Source: Burkholderia ubonensis (lineage in GTDB: Bacteria; Pseudomonadota; Gammaproteobacteria; Burkholderiales; Burkholderiaceae). From it: 64,000 bases of DNA. Positions 10,434 to 19,350 of the stretch are shown here, piece by piece. The stretch spans positions 1,116,001-1,180,000 of the forward strand of contig NZ_CP013420.1 of the NCBI RefSeq assembly GCF_001718695.1, in the 5' to 3' direction. The position numbers and the translations under genes are program-made. The notes beneath the pieces are model-generated. The model ran no database searches, was not told the DNA's origin, and saw only the letters and a program-made list of their open reading frames with translations. Every line of letters starts with the position of its first letter. Position 1 is the first letter of the stretch.

Positions 10434-12020
10434 ATGAAGAAGCACGCCTGGATTCGCTACACGCCGATCGCCCTCGCGGCCGCGCTCAGCCTGACCGCCT
10501 GCGGCGGCGACGACGTCACGCAGCAGGGCCTGTCGGCCGTCAAGAACGTCGTCGTGATCTATGCGGAAAACCGCAGCTTCGACAACCTGTACGGCAACTT
10601 CCCGGGCGCGAACGGCCTGCAGAACGTGACGGCCGCGAACTCGGCGCAGAAGGATCGCGACGGCTCGACGATGGCGACGCTGCCGAAGGTCTGGGGCGGC
10701 CTGACCGCGACCGGCATCACGCCGGCGGTCACCGAGGCGATGACGGCGAACCTGCCGAACGCGCCGTTCGCGATCGACGATCCGAACGGCTTCAACCAGT
10801 CGATGAGCATCGCGACGCGCGACATCGTGCACCGCTTCTACCAGGACCAGATGCAGATCAACGGCGGCAAGAACGACATGTACGCCGCATGGACCGACGC
10901 GGGCGGCCTGACGATGGGCCACTACACGCCGGACCCGTCGAAGCTGCCGCTGTGGAAGATCGCGCAGCAGTACGTGCTCGCCGACAACTTCTTCATGGGC
11001 GCGTTCGGCGGCTCGTTCCTGAACCACCAGTACCTGATCTGCGCATGCGCGCCGTTCTACGCGAATGCGAACACGAGCCCGGCGGCCGGCAAGATCGCGG
11101 TGCTGAACGCGGACGGCAAGTCGCTGAAGGTCGCCGCGAACTCGCCCGCCTCCGCGCTGAGCGGCCCGCCGAAGTTCGTCAACGACGGCGCGCTCACGCC
11201 CGACTTCTACGCGGTCAACACGATGCAGCCGCCGTACCAGCCGAGCGCGAACAAGCCGGCAGCGGGCGGCGACCCGCTGCTCGCCGACCCGGCCAACGCG
11301 TCGACGATGCCGCCGCAGACGGCGACCAACATCGGCGACCTGCTGACCAACGCGAACGTGTCGTGGGCGTGGTACGGCGGCGCGTGGGGCCAGGCGCTCG
11401 CGGCGAGCCAGAGCGGCACGTCGGGCGTGATCTACGGCCCGGACCTGTCGACGCCGAACTTCCAGCCGCACCACCAGCCGTTCAACTACTTCGCGAACCA
11501 GGCGCCGGGCACCGCGAGCCGCGCGCAGCACCTGCTCGACGGCGGCGCGAACGGCGCGGCGTTCATCCAGGCGATCGACGCGGGCACGCTGCCGGCGGTG
11601 ACGTTCTACAAGCCGCAGGGCAACCTGAACGAGCACCCGGGCTACACGGACGTCACGTCGGGCGACCAGCACATCGCCGACGTGATCTCGCACCTGCAGA
11701 AGAGCCCGCAGTGGAACAACATGGTCGTGATCGTCACGTACGACGAGAACGGCGGCTTCTGGGATCACGCCGCGCCGCCGACCGGCGACCGCTGGGGCCC
11801 GGGCACGCGCATCCCGGCGCTGATCGTGTCGCCGTTCGCGAAGAAGGGCTTCGTCGACCACACGCAGTACGACACGGGCTCGATCCTGCGCTTCATCACG
11901 CGCCGCTACGCGCTGCCGCGCCTCGCGGGCCTGCAGCAGCGCGACGACGCGCTGAAGCAGAACGGCGCGCAGCCGATGGGCGACCTGACCAACGCGCTCA
12001 CGCTGTCGCCGAACCTGTAA
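10434..12020 (+). CDS. AcpA / phospholipase C-family phosphoesterase lipoprotein
   Basis: A 528-residue exported phosphoesterase of the alkaline-phosphatase superfamily branch containing acid phosphatase AcpA and phospholipase C. The lipoprotein signal ends in LTAC near residue 22. The metal and nucleophile region is VVVIYAENRSFDNLYGNF, with later metal-binding segments HYTPDP, YDENGGFWDHAAPP and PGTRIPALIVSPFA. The substrate could be phospholipid headgroups or other phosphate esters. It has its own terminator downstream. The upstream gap (10213-10433) must hold two divergent promoters, but I see no convincing -35/-10 pair. Confidence 0.92.
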   Translation: MKKHAWIRYTPIALAAALSLTACGGDDVTQQGLSAVKNVVVIYAENRSFDNLYGNFPGANGLQNVTAANSAQKDRDGSTMATLPKVWGGLTATGITPAVTEAMTANLPNAPFAIDDPNGFNQSMSIATRDIVHRFYQDQMQINGGKNDMYAAWTDAGGLTMGHYTPDPSKLPLWKIAQQYVLADNFFMGAFGGSFLNHQYLICACAPFYANANTSPAAGKIAVLNADGKSLKVAANSPASALSGPPKFVNDGALTPDFYAVNTMQPPYQPSANKPAAGGDPLLADPANASTMPPQTATNIGDLLTNANVSWAWYGGAWGQALAASQSGTSGVIYGPDLSTPNFQPHHQPFNYFANQAPGTASRAQHLLDGGANGAAFIQAIDAGTLPAVTFYKPQGNLNEHPGYTDVTSGDQHIADVISHLQKSPQWNNMVVIVTYDENGGFWDHAAPPTGDRWGPGTRIPALIVSPFAKKGFVDHTQYDTGSILRFITRRYALPRLAGLQQRDDALKQNGAQPMGDLTNALTLSPNL

Positions 12021-12065
12021 CGGCGCAATCGGCCGGCGCACCGCCGGCCATGCCGGCGGCGTGGC

Positions 12066-12090
12066 AAGGGCGGCTTCGGCCGCCCTTTTT
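12066..12090 (+). terminator. Intrinsic terminator after the phosphoesterase gene
   Basis: AAGGGCGGC (12066-12074), TTCG loop, GCCGCCCTT, then further T residues to 12090. This is a classic strong hairpin with a U-tract on the plus strand, 46 bases after the stop. It also lies just beyond the end of the converging bcs operon. Confidence 0.92.
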
Positions 12091-12109
12091 CATTGCGCGG
12101 GCCGCAGCG

Positions 12110-12304
12110 TCAGTCCCGCAACCCCATCAGCTTCGCGAGCGCCGGCCACCGGTCGAGCGCGTCGAGATACGCGCGGCGCGCCTGCTCGTCGACGTAGCGA
12201 TCCGGATCGAGCGCCGGCAGATGGCGCGCGAGCCCGATCACGTCGTTGGGCTGCGACAGGCGCGCGTCGTCGCCGTCGGGTGCGGTCACTTTTCGTCGAT
12301 CCAT
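12110..12304 (-). CDS. bcsR: BcsR-like small protein, last gene of the cellulose operon
   Basis: A 64-residue protein whose core (SQPNDVIGLARHLPALDPD, then a helix ending LDRWPALAKL) resembles E. coli BcsR, a short regulator that helps BcsQ and the synthase assemble. In E. coli bcsR precedes bcsQ; here it lies at the far end of the operon. An ATG at 12304 overlaps the end of bcsG by 19 bases. An alternative GTG at 12289 forms a GTGA overlap with the bcsG stop. Either way translation is coupled. The BcsR assignment is by eye from the NDI..L...PDIDY..RWPLL-like pattern and is moderately sure. Confidence 0.72.
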   Translation of the reverse strand: MDRRKVTAPDGDDARLSQPNDVIGLARHLPALDPDRYVDEQARRAYLDALDRWPALAKLMGLRD

Positions 12305-13842
12305 ACGCCATCCGGAGTCTTGACCGCGTAGCCCGCGGCCGTCTGCATCGTCACGGTGCCCTCGTTCTCGCCGACCAGCCGCGTACGCGGCAGGTCGGCC
12401 GCGTATTGCGCGAGCGTCGCGCCCGGCTTGAACGGGCTGTTCGACACGAGGTTCGACAGCAGCTGCGCGAGCGCGAGGAAGCTCGACGGCTGGTCGATCA
12501 CGGTCGTCGTGCCGTGGTTGCCCGGGAAGCCGACGAGCCGCACGCCGACCGGCACGTGCACGATGCGCGGCGTCGGGATCTCGCGCAGGCCGGCCACCTG
12601 GTTCCTGTCGCCGCGCAGCGCCGCGCCGTGCTCCGGCACGAACACGATCACCGCGCGCCGGCCCGACGACGCGATCAGGTCGGCGAGCCGGTCGAAGTCG
12701 TTCATCAGCTTCGTCGCGCGCTGCGGATACGAGTCGATGCTGGTCAGCGAACTGCCGACCACGCGGTTGCCGTCGTGCATGCTGATCGTGTTGTAGTACA
12801 GCGCGACCGGCCCCGGCACCGACGCGCGCTGCGCGTACCAGTTCGCGAGCGTCGCATAGTCGTCCTTGATCGCCGAGCCGTCGAACGCGTGCATCGCGAC
12901 CGGCGCGGCCGCGTTCGACACCAGCGGCGCGCCGGGCACGCCGAGGTTGTCGCGGATCAGCTCCAGGAAGTTGTCGAAGTGGCCGTCGTGGTTCAGCAGC
13001 GACTGCGCGGTATAGCCGGCGCGCGCGAGCTGCGCGAACAGCTGGCACTGCCGCGGCGCAGGCTTGTACAGGTCCGCATGGGCCTCCTGCCCGCAGCTCG
13101 CGCGCAGCACGCGGATCGCCGCGGGGCCGCTGTAGCTCGCGGCCGAGCTGAAGTTCGTGAACAGGTAGTCGAAGCGGCTCAGCATCGGATGATTGCGCAC
13201 CTTCGCCGCGTCGAGGTCGTCCCACGCGAGCGAGCACACGTGCAGCACGATCACGTCGAACTGCGTCGCCGGATCGTTGCCGAGATGGCCGAACGTGGCC
13301 TGCCGCTGCGATTCCTGCGCGCGGAATGCGGCGAGCGCCGCGTTGTGATCCTCCGGCTGGCCGGCGCGCGCCGCGCCGGCCGACGGCGCCTGCGCCTGCG
13401 CGTTCGACGCGATGCGCGCGACGAGCCCGTTGCCCGCCTGCCACAGCGGCAGCGCGACGAGCGCGATCAGCACGAAGGTCGCGACGCGCAGCCAGCGGTT
13501 GACGACGAAGTATGCGACGAGCACACCGGCCACGACGAACAGCAGCATCGGCGGCAGCAGGCGCGGCAGGAGCTCCATCCAGTACTCGAGCCGGAACGTG
13601 CTCACTTCGCGCAGCGCGTCGGCGAGCCGCGCGAGCGGCGGCGCGTGCGCTTCGCGCGCGAGGAGCGCCACCGCGATCGCGAACGCCGCGACCTGCCGCA
13701 CGATGCGCCAGCCGCGCCGCCGGATCGGCGCGCTCGCCGCGAGCGCCAGCGCGAACGCGAGGTTCGCGAGCCACAGCGGCTGCAGGCGATCCGTCGCGTA
13801 CAGCGCGAACTTGAGGATGAAATACAGGTTCCAGAACGTCAT
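12286..13842 (-). CDS. bcsG: Cellulose phosphoethanolamine transferase BcsG
   Basis: A 518-residue inner-membrane protein (E. coli BcsG 559). Several N-terminal transmembrane helices (roughly residues 1-150) precede a periplasmic alkaline-phosphatase-superfamily domain. The probable nucleophile serine lies in SSAASYSGPAA, and the metal-ligand region includes VFVPEHGAAL and PGNHGTTTV. In E. coli BcsG moves phosphoethanolamine from phosphatidylethanolamine to nascent cellulose. Its presence with BcsE and BcsF suggests this organism makes pEtN-cellulose rather than plain cellulose. It lies 25 bases after bcsA and overlaps the BcsR-like gene. Confidence 0.93.
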   Translation of the reverse strand: MTFWNLYFILKFALYATDRLQPLWLANLAFALALAASAPIRRRGWRIVRQVAAFAIAVALLAREAHAPPLARLADALREVSTFRLEYWMELLPRLLPPMLLFVVAGVLVAYFVVNRWLRVATFVLIALVALPLWQAGNGLVARIASNAQAQAPSAGAARAGQPEDHNAALAAFRAQESQRQATFGHLGNDPATQFDVIVLHVCSLAWDDLDAAKVRNHPMLSRFDYLFTNFSSAASYSGPAAIRVLRASCGQEAHADLYKPAPRQCQLFAQLARAGYTAQSLLNHDGHFDNFLELIRDNLGVPGAPLVSNAAAPVAMHAFDGSAIKDDYATLANWYAQRASVPGPVALYYNTISMHDGNRVVGSSLTSIDSYPQRATKLMNDFDRLADLIASSGRRAVIVFVPEHGAALRGDRNQVAGLREIPTPRIVHVPVGVRLVGFPGNHGTTTVIDQPSSFLALAQLLSNLVSNSPFKPGATLAQYAADLPRTRLVGENEGTVTMQTAAGYAVKTPDGVWIDEK

Positions 13843-13867
13843 CGAGACAACTCCATCGTGGGCGGCG

Positions 13868-16429
13868 TCAGTCGCGCGCCCGGTCGAGCGCCAGCATCGC
13901 CTGCACGCTGTGCGACACGCCCTTCAACAGGCGCACGTAACCGTCGACGCCCACTCTCAGCACTTCCCTCAGCCCGCGCAGCGGCGTGTCGGGCCGCTCG
14001 CCCTGGTGCCAGTCGAGCCACGCGTCCGCGCGGCCGAACGTGCACTGCACGAGCTGCCGCTCCTGCTCGAGCGTCAGCGCGTCGAAGCTCACGCCGACGT
14101 GCGCCGCGCTCACGCGGCACACGCGCACCGGGAACGTGAACGCCCGGTCGCCGCGCGTCACGCACACGGTCAGCGTGTCGCCCGTCGCGAGCGTCAGGCC
14201 CGGCACCGCCTCGAGCCCGAGGCCGCCCGCCGAGTAGTCGCTGGTGAAGCACGCGGCCGTCGTGCCGTCGGCGAGCAGGAGCGTCGCCGGCACGCGCATC
14301 GCGATCCGGTGCGTGACCCGCACCTGCTTCGCCTCGCGCGCGACCGCGAGCGCGGCGCCGAGCATCGCGAGGTTGTAGACGGTCCAGCCCATCGTGATCA
14401 GGATCGTCGACGCCTCGTCGCCCTGGTCGACGATCAGGCGCGACAGGCCGGCGAGAATCGCGATCACGTTCACCGCGAACAGCACGAGGTACGGCTTCGA
14501 CGTCGACCAGTCGACGTAGCCTTCCTCGATCTTGCCGCCCTTGTCGGTCACGTTGAACTTGCCGTGCTTCGGGCTCAGGAACGCGACGGTCGTCGGCAGC
14601 GCGATGTACCACGCGAGCACCGATTCGTAGACTTCCGCCCAGAACGAATGGCGGAAGCGCCCCTGCATCCGCGAGTTCGCGATGTTCGCGAGCACGAGGT
14701 ACGGGACGACGTAGCTCGCGAGCGCGACCGCCGACGCGTTGATGAAGTACAGGTGGAAGAACAGGTACGCGAGCGGCATCGTCAGGAAGATCAGCCGCGG
14801 AATGCCGTAGAAGAAGTGCAGCATCGCGTTGCCGTAGCAGATCCGCTGCACGAAGCCGAGTCCGCGCCCGAGGAACGGGTTGTCGATGCGGAAGATCTGC
14901 GCCATCCCGCGCGCCCAGCGCGTGCGCTGCTTCACGTGGCCGGCGAGGCTCTCGGTCGCGAGGCCCGCCGCCTGCACGGTCGGCAGGTACGCCGACGTGT
15001 AGCCGCGGCGGTGCAGCTTGAGCGCGGTGTGCGCGTCCTCGGTCACGGTCTCGACCGCGACGCCGCCGATCTCCTCGAGCGCGCTGCGCTTCAGGATCGC
15101 GCACGAGCCGCAAAAGAACGTCGCGTTCCACAGGTCGTTGCCGGACTGCACGAGCCCGTAGAACAGCGTGCCCTCGTTCGGCACCTGGCGGAACGTGCCG
15201 AGGTTGCGCTCGAACGGATCGGGCGAGAAAAAGTGATGCGGCGTCTGCACCAGCGCGCACTTCGGGTCGCGCAGGAACACGCCCATCGTCGTCTGCAGGA
15301 ACGAGCGGGTCGGCACGTGATCGCAATCGAAGATCGCGACGTACTCGCCGTGCGTTTTCGGCAGCGCGCGGTTGATGTTGCCGGCCTTCGCGTGGCGGTT
15401 GTCGTCGCGCGTCAGGTAGCCGACGCCGGCCTCGCGCGCGAACGCCTCGAACTCGGGCCGCTTGCCGTCGTCGAGCAGGTAGACGCGCAGCTTCGCGCTC
15501 GGCCAGTCGATGCTCTGCGCGGCGAACACGGTCGGCTTCACGACCGACAGCGGCTCGTTGTAGGTCGGGATGTACACGTCGACCGTCGGCCACGCGTGCG
15601 GATCGTCGGGCAGCGGCACGACCGGCCGGTCGAGCGGCCACGCGGTCTGGATGAAGCCGAGCAGCAGGATCAGCCACGTATAGGCTTCCGCCGCGAACAG
15701 CAGGTAGCCCGCCCACGCCTCCAGCGGGCTGCGGAAATCGAGCGTCTGGGTCGCGCGCCACCACACGTAGCGCACCATCGCGAGCAGCGCCAGCGACGCG
15801 AGCGCGAGCGTCGGCATGTGGCCCGGCAGGCGGCGCAGGCCGAGCGCGAGCACGGCGACGATCACGAAGAACGCGAACTGCGCGCCGGGCATCAGCGGCG
15901 ACATGCCGGCCGCCGCCCACAGCAGCGCGCCGGCGGCCGCGAGCAGCAGCGGCGCGAGCCAGCGGCGCCGGCCGACCCGCTGCGCGCGCGCGTCGATCCA
16001 GCCGCCCCAGCGGTCCCACGGCAGGCGCGCGACGAGCGCGCCGACGCCCCGTCCGATCGCGCGGACGAACACGTACACGGGGACGACGGTCTTGTCGAAC
16101 CATGCGAGCGGATCGCGCGCCGCTCGGCTGCCGGCCGCGCGCGGCGCTCGCACGAACGCGCGCCACAGCCACTCGCGCGGGCTGAGCGGCTGCAGCACGC
16201 CCCAGTCGGCGGCCAGCCGCAGGAACGCCGCGCGCGCACGGCGGCCCACGGGATCGGGCCGCCCGGGCCGCGGCGCGTGGAAGAACAGCCGCACGACCCA
16301 GTCGAGCAGCGTGCGCTCGGCGGGCAGCCCGATGCCGCGCGCGAGCCAGTCGAGCGCGCGGCGGCCGAACGTACGCGCGGCGGCGGCCAATCCGGCGGCG
16401 AATGTGGCAACGTATGCGGCGGGTTTCAT
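13868..16429 (-). CDS. bcsA: Cellulose synthase catalytic subunit BcsA
   Basis: An 853-residue polytopic GT2 glycosyltransferase (E. coli 872) that polymerises UDP-glucose and threads the glucan through the inner membrane. The GT motifs are in order: LLDDGKR near 318, DCD near 368, TED near 462, QRTRW near 500. A C-terminal PilZ domain carries RVTHR and DYSAGG, the RxxxR and DxSxxG elements that bind cyclic di-GMP, so allosteric activation by that messenger is expected. The start at 16429 makes an ATGA overlap with the bcsQ stop. BcsB, its partner, is encoded first in the same operon rather than next to bcsA. Confidence 0.97.
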   Translation of the reverse strand: MKPAAYVATFAAGLAAAARTFGRRALDWLARGIGLPAERTLLDWVVRLFFHAPRPGRPDPVGRRARAAFLRLAADWGVLQPLSPREWLWRAFVRAPRAAGSRAARDPLAWFDKTVVPVYVFVRAIGRGVGALVARLPWDRWGGWIDARAQRVGRRRWLAPLLLAAAGALLWAAAGMSPLMPGAQFAFFVIVAVLALGLRRLPGHMPTLALASLALLAMVRYVWWRATQTLDFRSPLEAWAGYLLFAAEAYTWLILLLGFIQTAWPLDRPVVPLPDDPHAWPTVDVYIPTYNEPLSVVKPTVFAAQSIDWPSAKLRVYLLDDGKRPEFEAFAREAGVGYLTRDDNRHAKAGNINRALPKTHGEYVAIFDCDHVPTRSFLQTTMGVFLRDPKCALVQTPHHFFSPDPFERNLGTFRQVPNEGTLFYGLVQSGNDLWNATFFCGSCAILKRSALEEIGGVAVETVTEDAHTALKLHRRGYTSAYLPTVQAAGLATESLAGHVKQRTRWARGMAQIFRIDNPFLGRGLGFVQRICYGNAMLHFFYGIPRLIFLTMPLAYLFFHLYFINASAVALASYVVPYLVLANIANSRMQGRFRHSFWAEVYESVLAWYIALPTTVAFLSPKHGKFNVTDKGGKIEEGYVDWSTSKPYLVLFAVNVIAILAGLSRLIVDQGDEASTILITMGWTVYNLAMLGAALAVAREAKQVRVTHRIAMRVPATLLLADGTTAACFTSDYSAGGLGLEAVPGLTLATGDTLTVCVTRGDRAFTFPVRVCRVSAAHVGVSFDALTLEQERQLVQCTFGRADAWLDWHQGERPDTPLRGLREVLRVGVDGYVRLLKGVSHSVQAMLALDRARD

Positions 16430-17205
16430 CGCCGGCCCCCGATCCGCCCCGCCACGGCGGCGCCGAGCCACGCGTCGACCCAGTTCGCGACGCCGTGCAG
16501 GTCGTGCGACACCTGCGAATACGGCGCGTCGTCGAAGATCCAGCTGCCGCGCGCGAACGATTCGGGCACGGCGGCGTCGAGATGGATGCGCTGGTCGAGG
16601 ATCGCCGCCGGGCCTGCCGCCTCGCGCAGCATCGCGAGCGCGTCGCGCTGCATGTCGCGGGCCGGATTCAGCCGGTTCACGACGATCTGCAGCGCGCCGC
16701 CGCCCGCCTTCAGCGCGTCGAGGCGCGCGGCGACGGTCGCGCACGCGGCGGGCTCGGGCGGCACGACGACGAGCGTCAGGTCCGCGCCGCGGATCGCGTG
16801 CTCGGCGTGCAGCGACGGGCAGCGCGCCGCGTCGACGAGCGCGACGCCGTCATCCGGCAGCGCGATCTCGCCGAGCGCGCGCGACAGCCACTGCGGATCG
16901 GCGGCGAGCCGCGCGTCGCACGCGGCCGCCTGCGCCGCATCGACGTGCCCGTACGGAACGAACAGCACGCCGTCGGCGCTGCGCCACGTATGGGCATGCC
17001 ACGGCTCGGGGTCGCCGAGCAGGCTCTGCGCGAGACCGCCGCCGGACAGCGTGTCGAGGCCGAGGTGCGCGCCGAGCAGGTTCTGCGGATCGAACTCGAC
17101 GGCGACCACCGGCCGGCCGCGGCGCGCGAGCAGCACGGCCAGCGCGGCGGTGAGCGTCGTGCGGCCCGCGCCGCCGGCTGTCGACGTGACGGCGATCGTC
17201 TTCAT
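16426..17205 (-). CDS. bcsQ: BcsQ/YhjQ, ParA-like ATPase of cellulose biosynthesis
   Basis: A 259-residue cytoplasmic MinD/ParA-type protein that helps place and assemble the synthase at the pole in enterobacteria. It begins MKTIAVTSTAGGAGRTTLT, where a deviant Walker A would read KGGVGKTT. Both usual lysines are replaced (T and R), so nucleotide handling may differ from canonical ParA. A VEFDPQN switch-like segment and VVVNRLNP-type strand follow. It overlaps bcsF upstream and bcsA downstream by four bases each, so these three genes are translationally coupled. Confidence 0.9.
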   Translation of the reverse strand: MKTIAVTSTAGGAGRTTLTAALAVLLARRGRPVVAVEFDPQNLLGAHLGLDTLSGGGLAQSLLGDPEPWHAHTWRSADGVLFVPYGHVDAAQAAACDARLAADPQWLSRALGEIALPDDGVALVDAARCPSLHAEHAIRGADLTLVVVPPEPAACATVAARLDALKAGGGALQIVVNRLNPARDMQRDALAMLREAAGPAAILDQRIHLDAAVPESFARGSWIFDDAPYSQVSHDLHGVANWVDAWLGAAVAGRIGGRR

Positions 17206-17423
17206 CGCGCCTCCTCGCGGCCCGCGGCGGCGACGTCGGCGGCCCCGGGCAGGAGCCGGCCGCGCAGCGCGACCGGCACGATCTCGCACGGCACCACGTC
17301 GTGCGGGTCGATCCGGCGCGGCGCGCGGAAGCCGCGGCCGAGGCCCAGGTGCCGCGCGATGATCCAGACCGGCACCGCGATCGCGATGCCGACGACGAAA
17401 CCGATGACGATGTCGGCAATCAT
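17202..17423 (-). CDS. bcsF: BcsF, small membrane anchor of the cellulose complex
   Basis: A 73-residue protein with one N-terminal transmembrane helix (MIADIVIGFVVGIAIAVPVW) and a basic cytoplasmic tail with an RRIDPHDVVP segment. In E. coli BcsF (63 residues) is an inner-membrane protein that recruits the c-di-GMP sensor BcsE. Identity is inferred mainly from size, topology and its place between bcsE and bcsQ. ATGA overlaps exist at both ends (with bcsE at 17420-17423 and bcsQ at 17202-17205). Confidence 0.8.
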   Translation of the reverse strand: MIADIVIGFVVGIAIAVPVWIIARHLGLGRGFRAPRRIDPHDVVPCEIVPVALRGRLLPGAADVAAAGREEAR

Positions 17424-19330
17424 GGGGCCTCCGGCTTGCGCAGCGGCATCGCGCTGCGGGTGGCGCCGCGCGCGCGCGCGGCAACGACAGGGTGCGGGCC
17501 GGGCGCGGCCGGCGCGGCGGACGGATCGTCCGGCGGCGGTGCGGCAACGGCGGACTGTGCCGGCGCGTCGCCGGCGGCATCGATTGCCTGCGTCGGCGTC
17601 GCCGTATCCGCCCCCGCGCCGCCCGCCGGATGCACGGCCGCGAACAGGTCGCTGTAGTCGGCGATCGGCGCGCGCCGGTTCTCCGCCTTCAGCGCGTTCA
17701 GCTCCGCGTCGATGCTGCCGTGCGCGAGGTGCACGACGCGGTCGGACAGCGTGTCGACCGGCACGTCGAAGATCCGCTTGAGCGCTTCGTCCGCGTCGGC
17801 CGGCTCGCACGCGAACAGGAACACGTACAGGTGCTCCGCGTCGGCCGTCACCACGTCGCCCGCGCGGCGCGGCAGGCAGTGCCGGAGCGCGTCGACGTGC
17901 GCGACGCCGGGCAGCAGCGTCATCTTCACGAGGGTGTGCGACAGTGCGAGCACCGCGCCGCGATCGAGCACCGCGCGGGTCCGCAGGCAGAACGCGCCGA
18001 CCGGCAGGTAGCCGAGCACCGTGTCGCCGAGCGCCGCGGCGAGCGCCGCGCGGTAATCGGCCGCGACCGGGCGCGCCTGCAGCTGGCCGTGCAGCGAGCG
18101 CACCGCGGCCTGCAGCCGCGAGAACGGCAGGTCGCGCCCGATCACGCTGTTCGCGCCGAGGCTCAGCACCAGCATCTCGAACTGATGGCGCAGCACCTCG
18201 CCGCGCTCGACGATCGCGATCTTCAGCGCGCCGCCGCACTGCCGCCGCAGCGTGTGCACGTCCGCGCACAGCGCCTCGAGCTGCGTGCGGGTGCGGAACG
18301 CGAGCACGGCGGTCGCCGCCTGCGCCTTCGCGCACGCGGCCACCACCGCGGCGTTGTCGTCGACGATCTCCCAGTCGTTCGGCACCCAGCGCTCGCCGTC
18401 GACCACCGCGCGGCTCACGACCACCCGGTCCTCGTCGCTCGCGAGCTTCATCTGGCGCGGCTGCGCGAGCGCATCGGCATCGAAGATCGCGGACAGCCGG
18501 CCGCTCGGCGCGAAGCGCAGCGGCCGCACCTCGCCCGCGGCGAGCGTGTCGCCCGCGCGCCAGAAATCGACGACCCACAGCAGCTCGCCGTGGGTGCGCT
18601 GCAGTTGCGCGACGCCCGCGCAGACGCTGTGGAACGCGCTGCGCCGGGTGCGGCGCGCATCGCGCACGAGCGGCAGGTCGTCGGCGCCCGCGTCGTCCGC
18701 GCCCGCGTGGCCGGCGTCGGGGTTCATCAGCAGCACGACCGCGATCCGGTGCATCCGGCACCAGTCGGCGAACGCGCGCCCTTCTTCCGCCAGCGCGGCG
18801 GGATCGTTCCAGCTGAACCAGCGCTCCGCGCCCTCGACGAAATACAGCGAGCGGGCGTGAAAACCGAAGCGCTTCATCGCGCGGAACCCGCCCGTCAGGC
18901 GCGCGAACGGGCCCGGCGCGGCGTGCGCGGCGTCCGGCTGCGCGTCGGCGGCGGCCGGCGGCATCGCGAGCACGTTCAGGTTGCGCGGCCAGCCGGGCGC
19001 GAGCGCGGCGCCCGCGAAGCCCCGCTCGCCCAGTTGCGCGGCGACGCTCGCGTGGTCGCGCGCGAGCACGACCGTCACGTCGCGGGTGCGCGCCTGGCGC
19101 GCGCTTTCCCACATGAGCGCGTCGCATGCGGGCGTGCGCGCGGCCGCATAGACCGCATACAGGCCGCCCGCCTCGAGCTGCGTCCATTCGTCCGGCAGGC
19201 CGTCGATCGCGAGCCGGCTCAACGTGGACACGCGGCCGTCGGCCGGCCCCATGCGCAGCAGCGCGCGCAGGCGAGCGAACATGCCGGCGGCGCCGAGCGC
19301 GGGACGAGTGGCTTCGAAGTCGGTGTTCAC
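17420..19330 (-). CDS. bcsE: BcsE, c-di-GMP-binding regulator of cellulose synthesis
   Basis: A 636-residue cytoplasmic protein (E. coli 523). The C-terminal half has the GIL-domain look (FRTRTQLEALCADVHTLRR, then LVLSLGANSVI, then VLALSHTLVK). The last 80 residues are a low-complexity Ala/Pro tail not seen in E. coli. BcsE senses cyclic di-GMP and boosts synthesis. The start is a GTG at 19330, with AAGGGG eight bases upstream; the ATG next to it is followed by a stop after one codon, so GTG is the better choice. It lies 20 bases after bcsC and overlaps bcsF. Confidence 0.88.
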   Translation of the reverse strand: MNTDFEATRPALGAAGMFARLRALLRMGPADGRVSTLSRLAIDGLPDEWTQLEAGGLYAVYAAARTPACDALMWESARQARTRDVTVVLARDHASVAAQLGERGFAGAALAPGWPRNLNVLAMPPAAADAQPDAAHAAPGPFARLTGGFRAMKRFGFHARSLYFVEGAERWFSWNDPAALAEEGRAFADWCRMHRIAVVLLMNPDAGHAGADDAGADDLPLVRDARRTRRSAFHSVCAGVAQLQRTHGELLWVVDFWRAGDTLAAGEVRPLRFAPSGRLSAIFDADALAQPRQMKLASDEDRVVVSRAVVDGERWVPNDWEIVDDNAAVVAACAKAQAATAVLAFRTRTQLEALCADVHTLRRQCGGALKIAIVERGEVLRHQFEMLVLSLGANSVIGRDLPFSRLQAAVRSLHGQLQARPVAADYRAALAAALGDTVLGYLPVGAFCLRTRAVLDRGAVLALSHTLVKMTLLPGVAHVDALRHCLPRRAGDVVTADAEHLYVFLFACEPADADEALKRIFDVPVDTLSDRVVHLAHGSIDAELNALKAENRRAPIADYSDLFAAVHPAGGAGADTATPTQAIDAAGDAPAQSAVAAPPPDDPSAAPAAPGPHPVVAARARGATRSAMPLRKPEAP

Positions 19331-19350
19331 GTTAACGCATCCCCTTCACG

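Noticed and set aside
13412..17362. A 1316-codon plus-strand open frame across bcsG, bcsA and bcsQ
   Set aside because: It is antisense to three confident genes and reads as Arg/His-rich nonsense.
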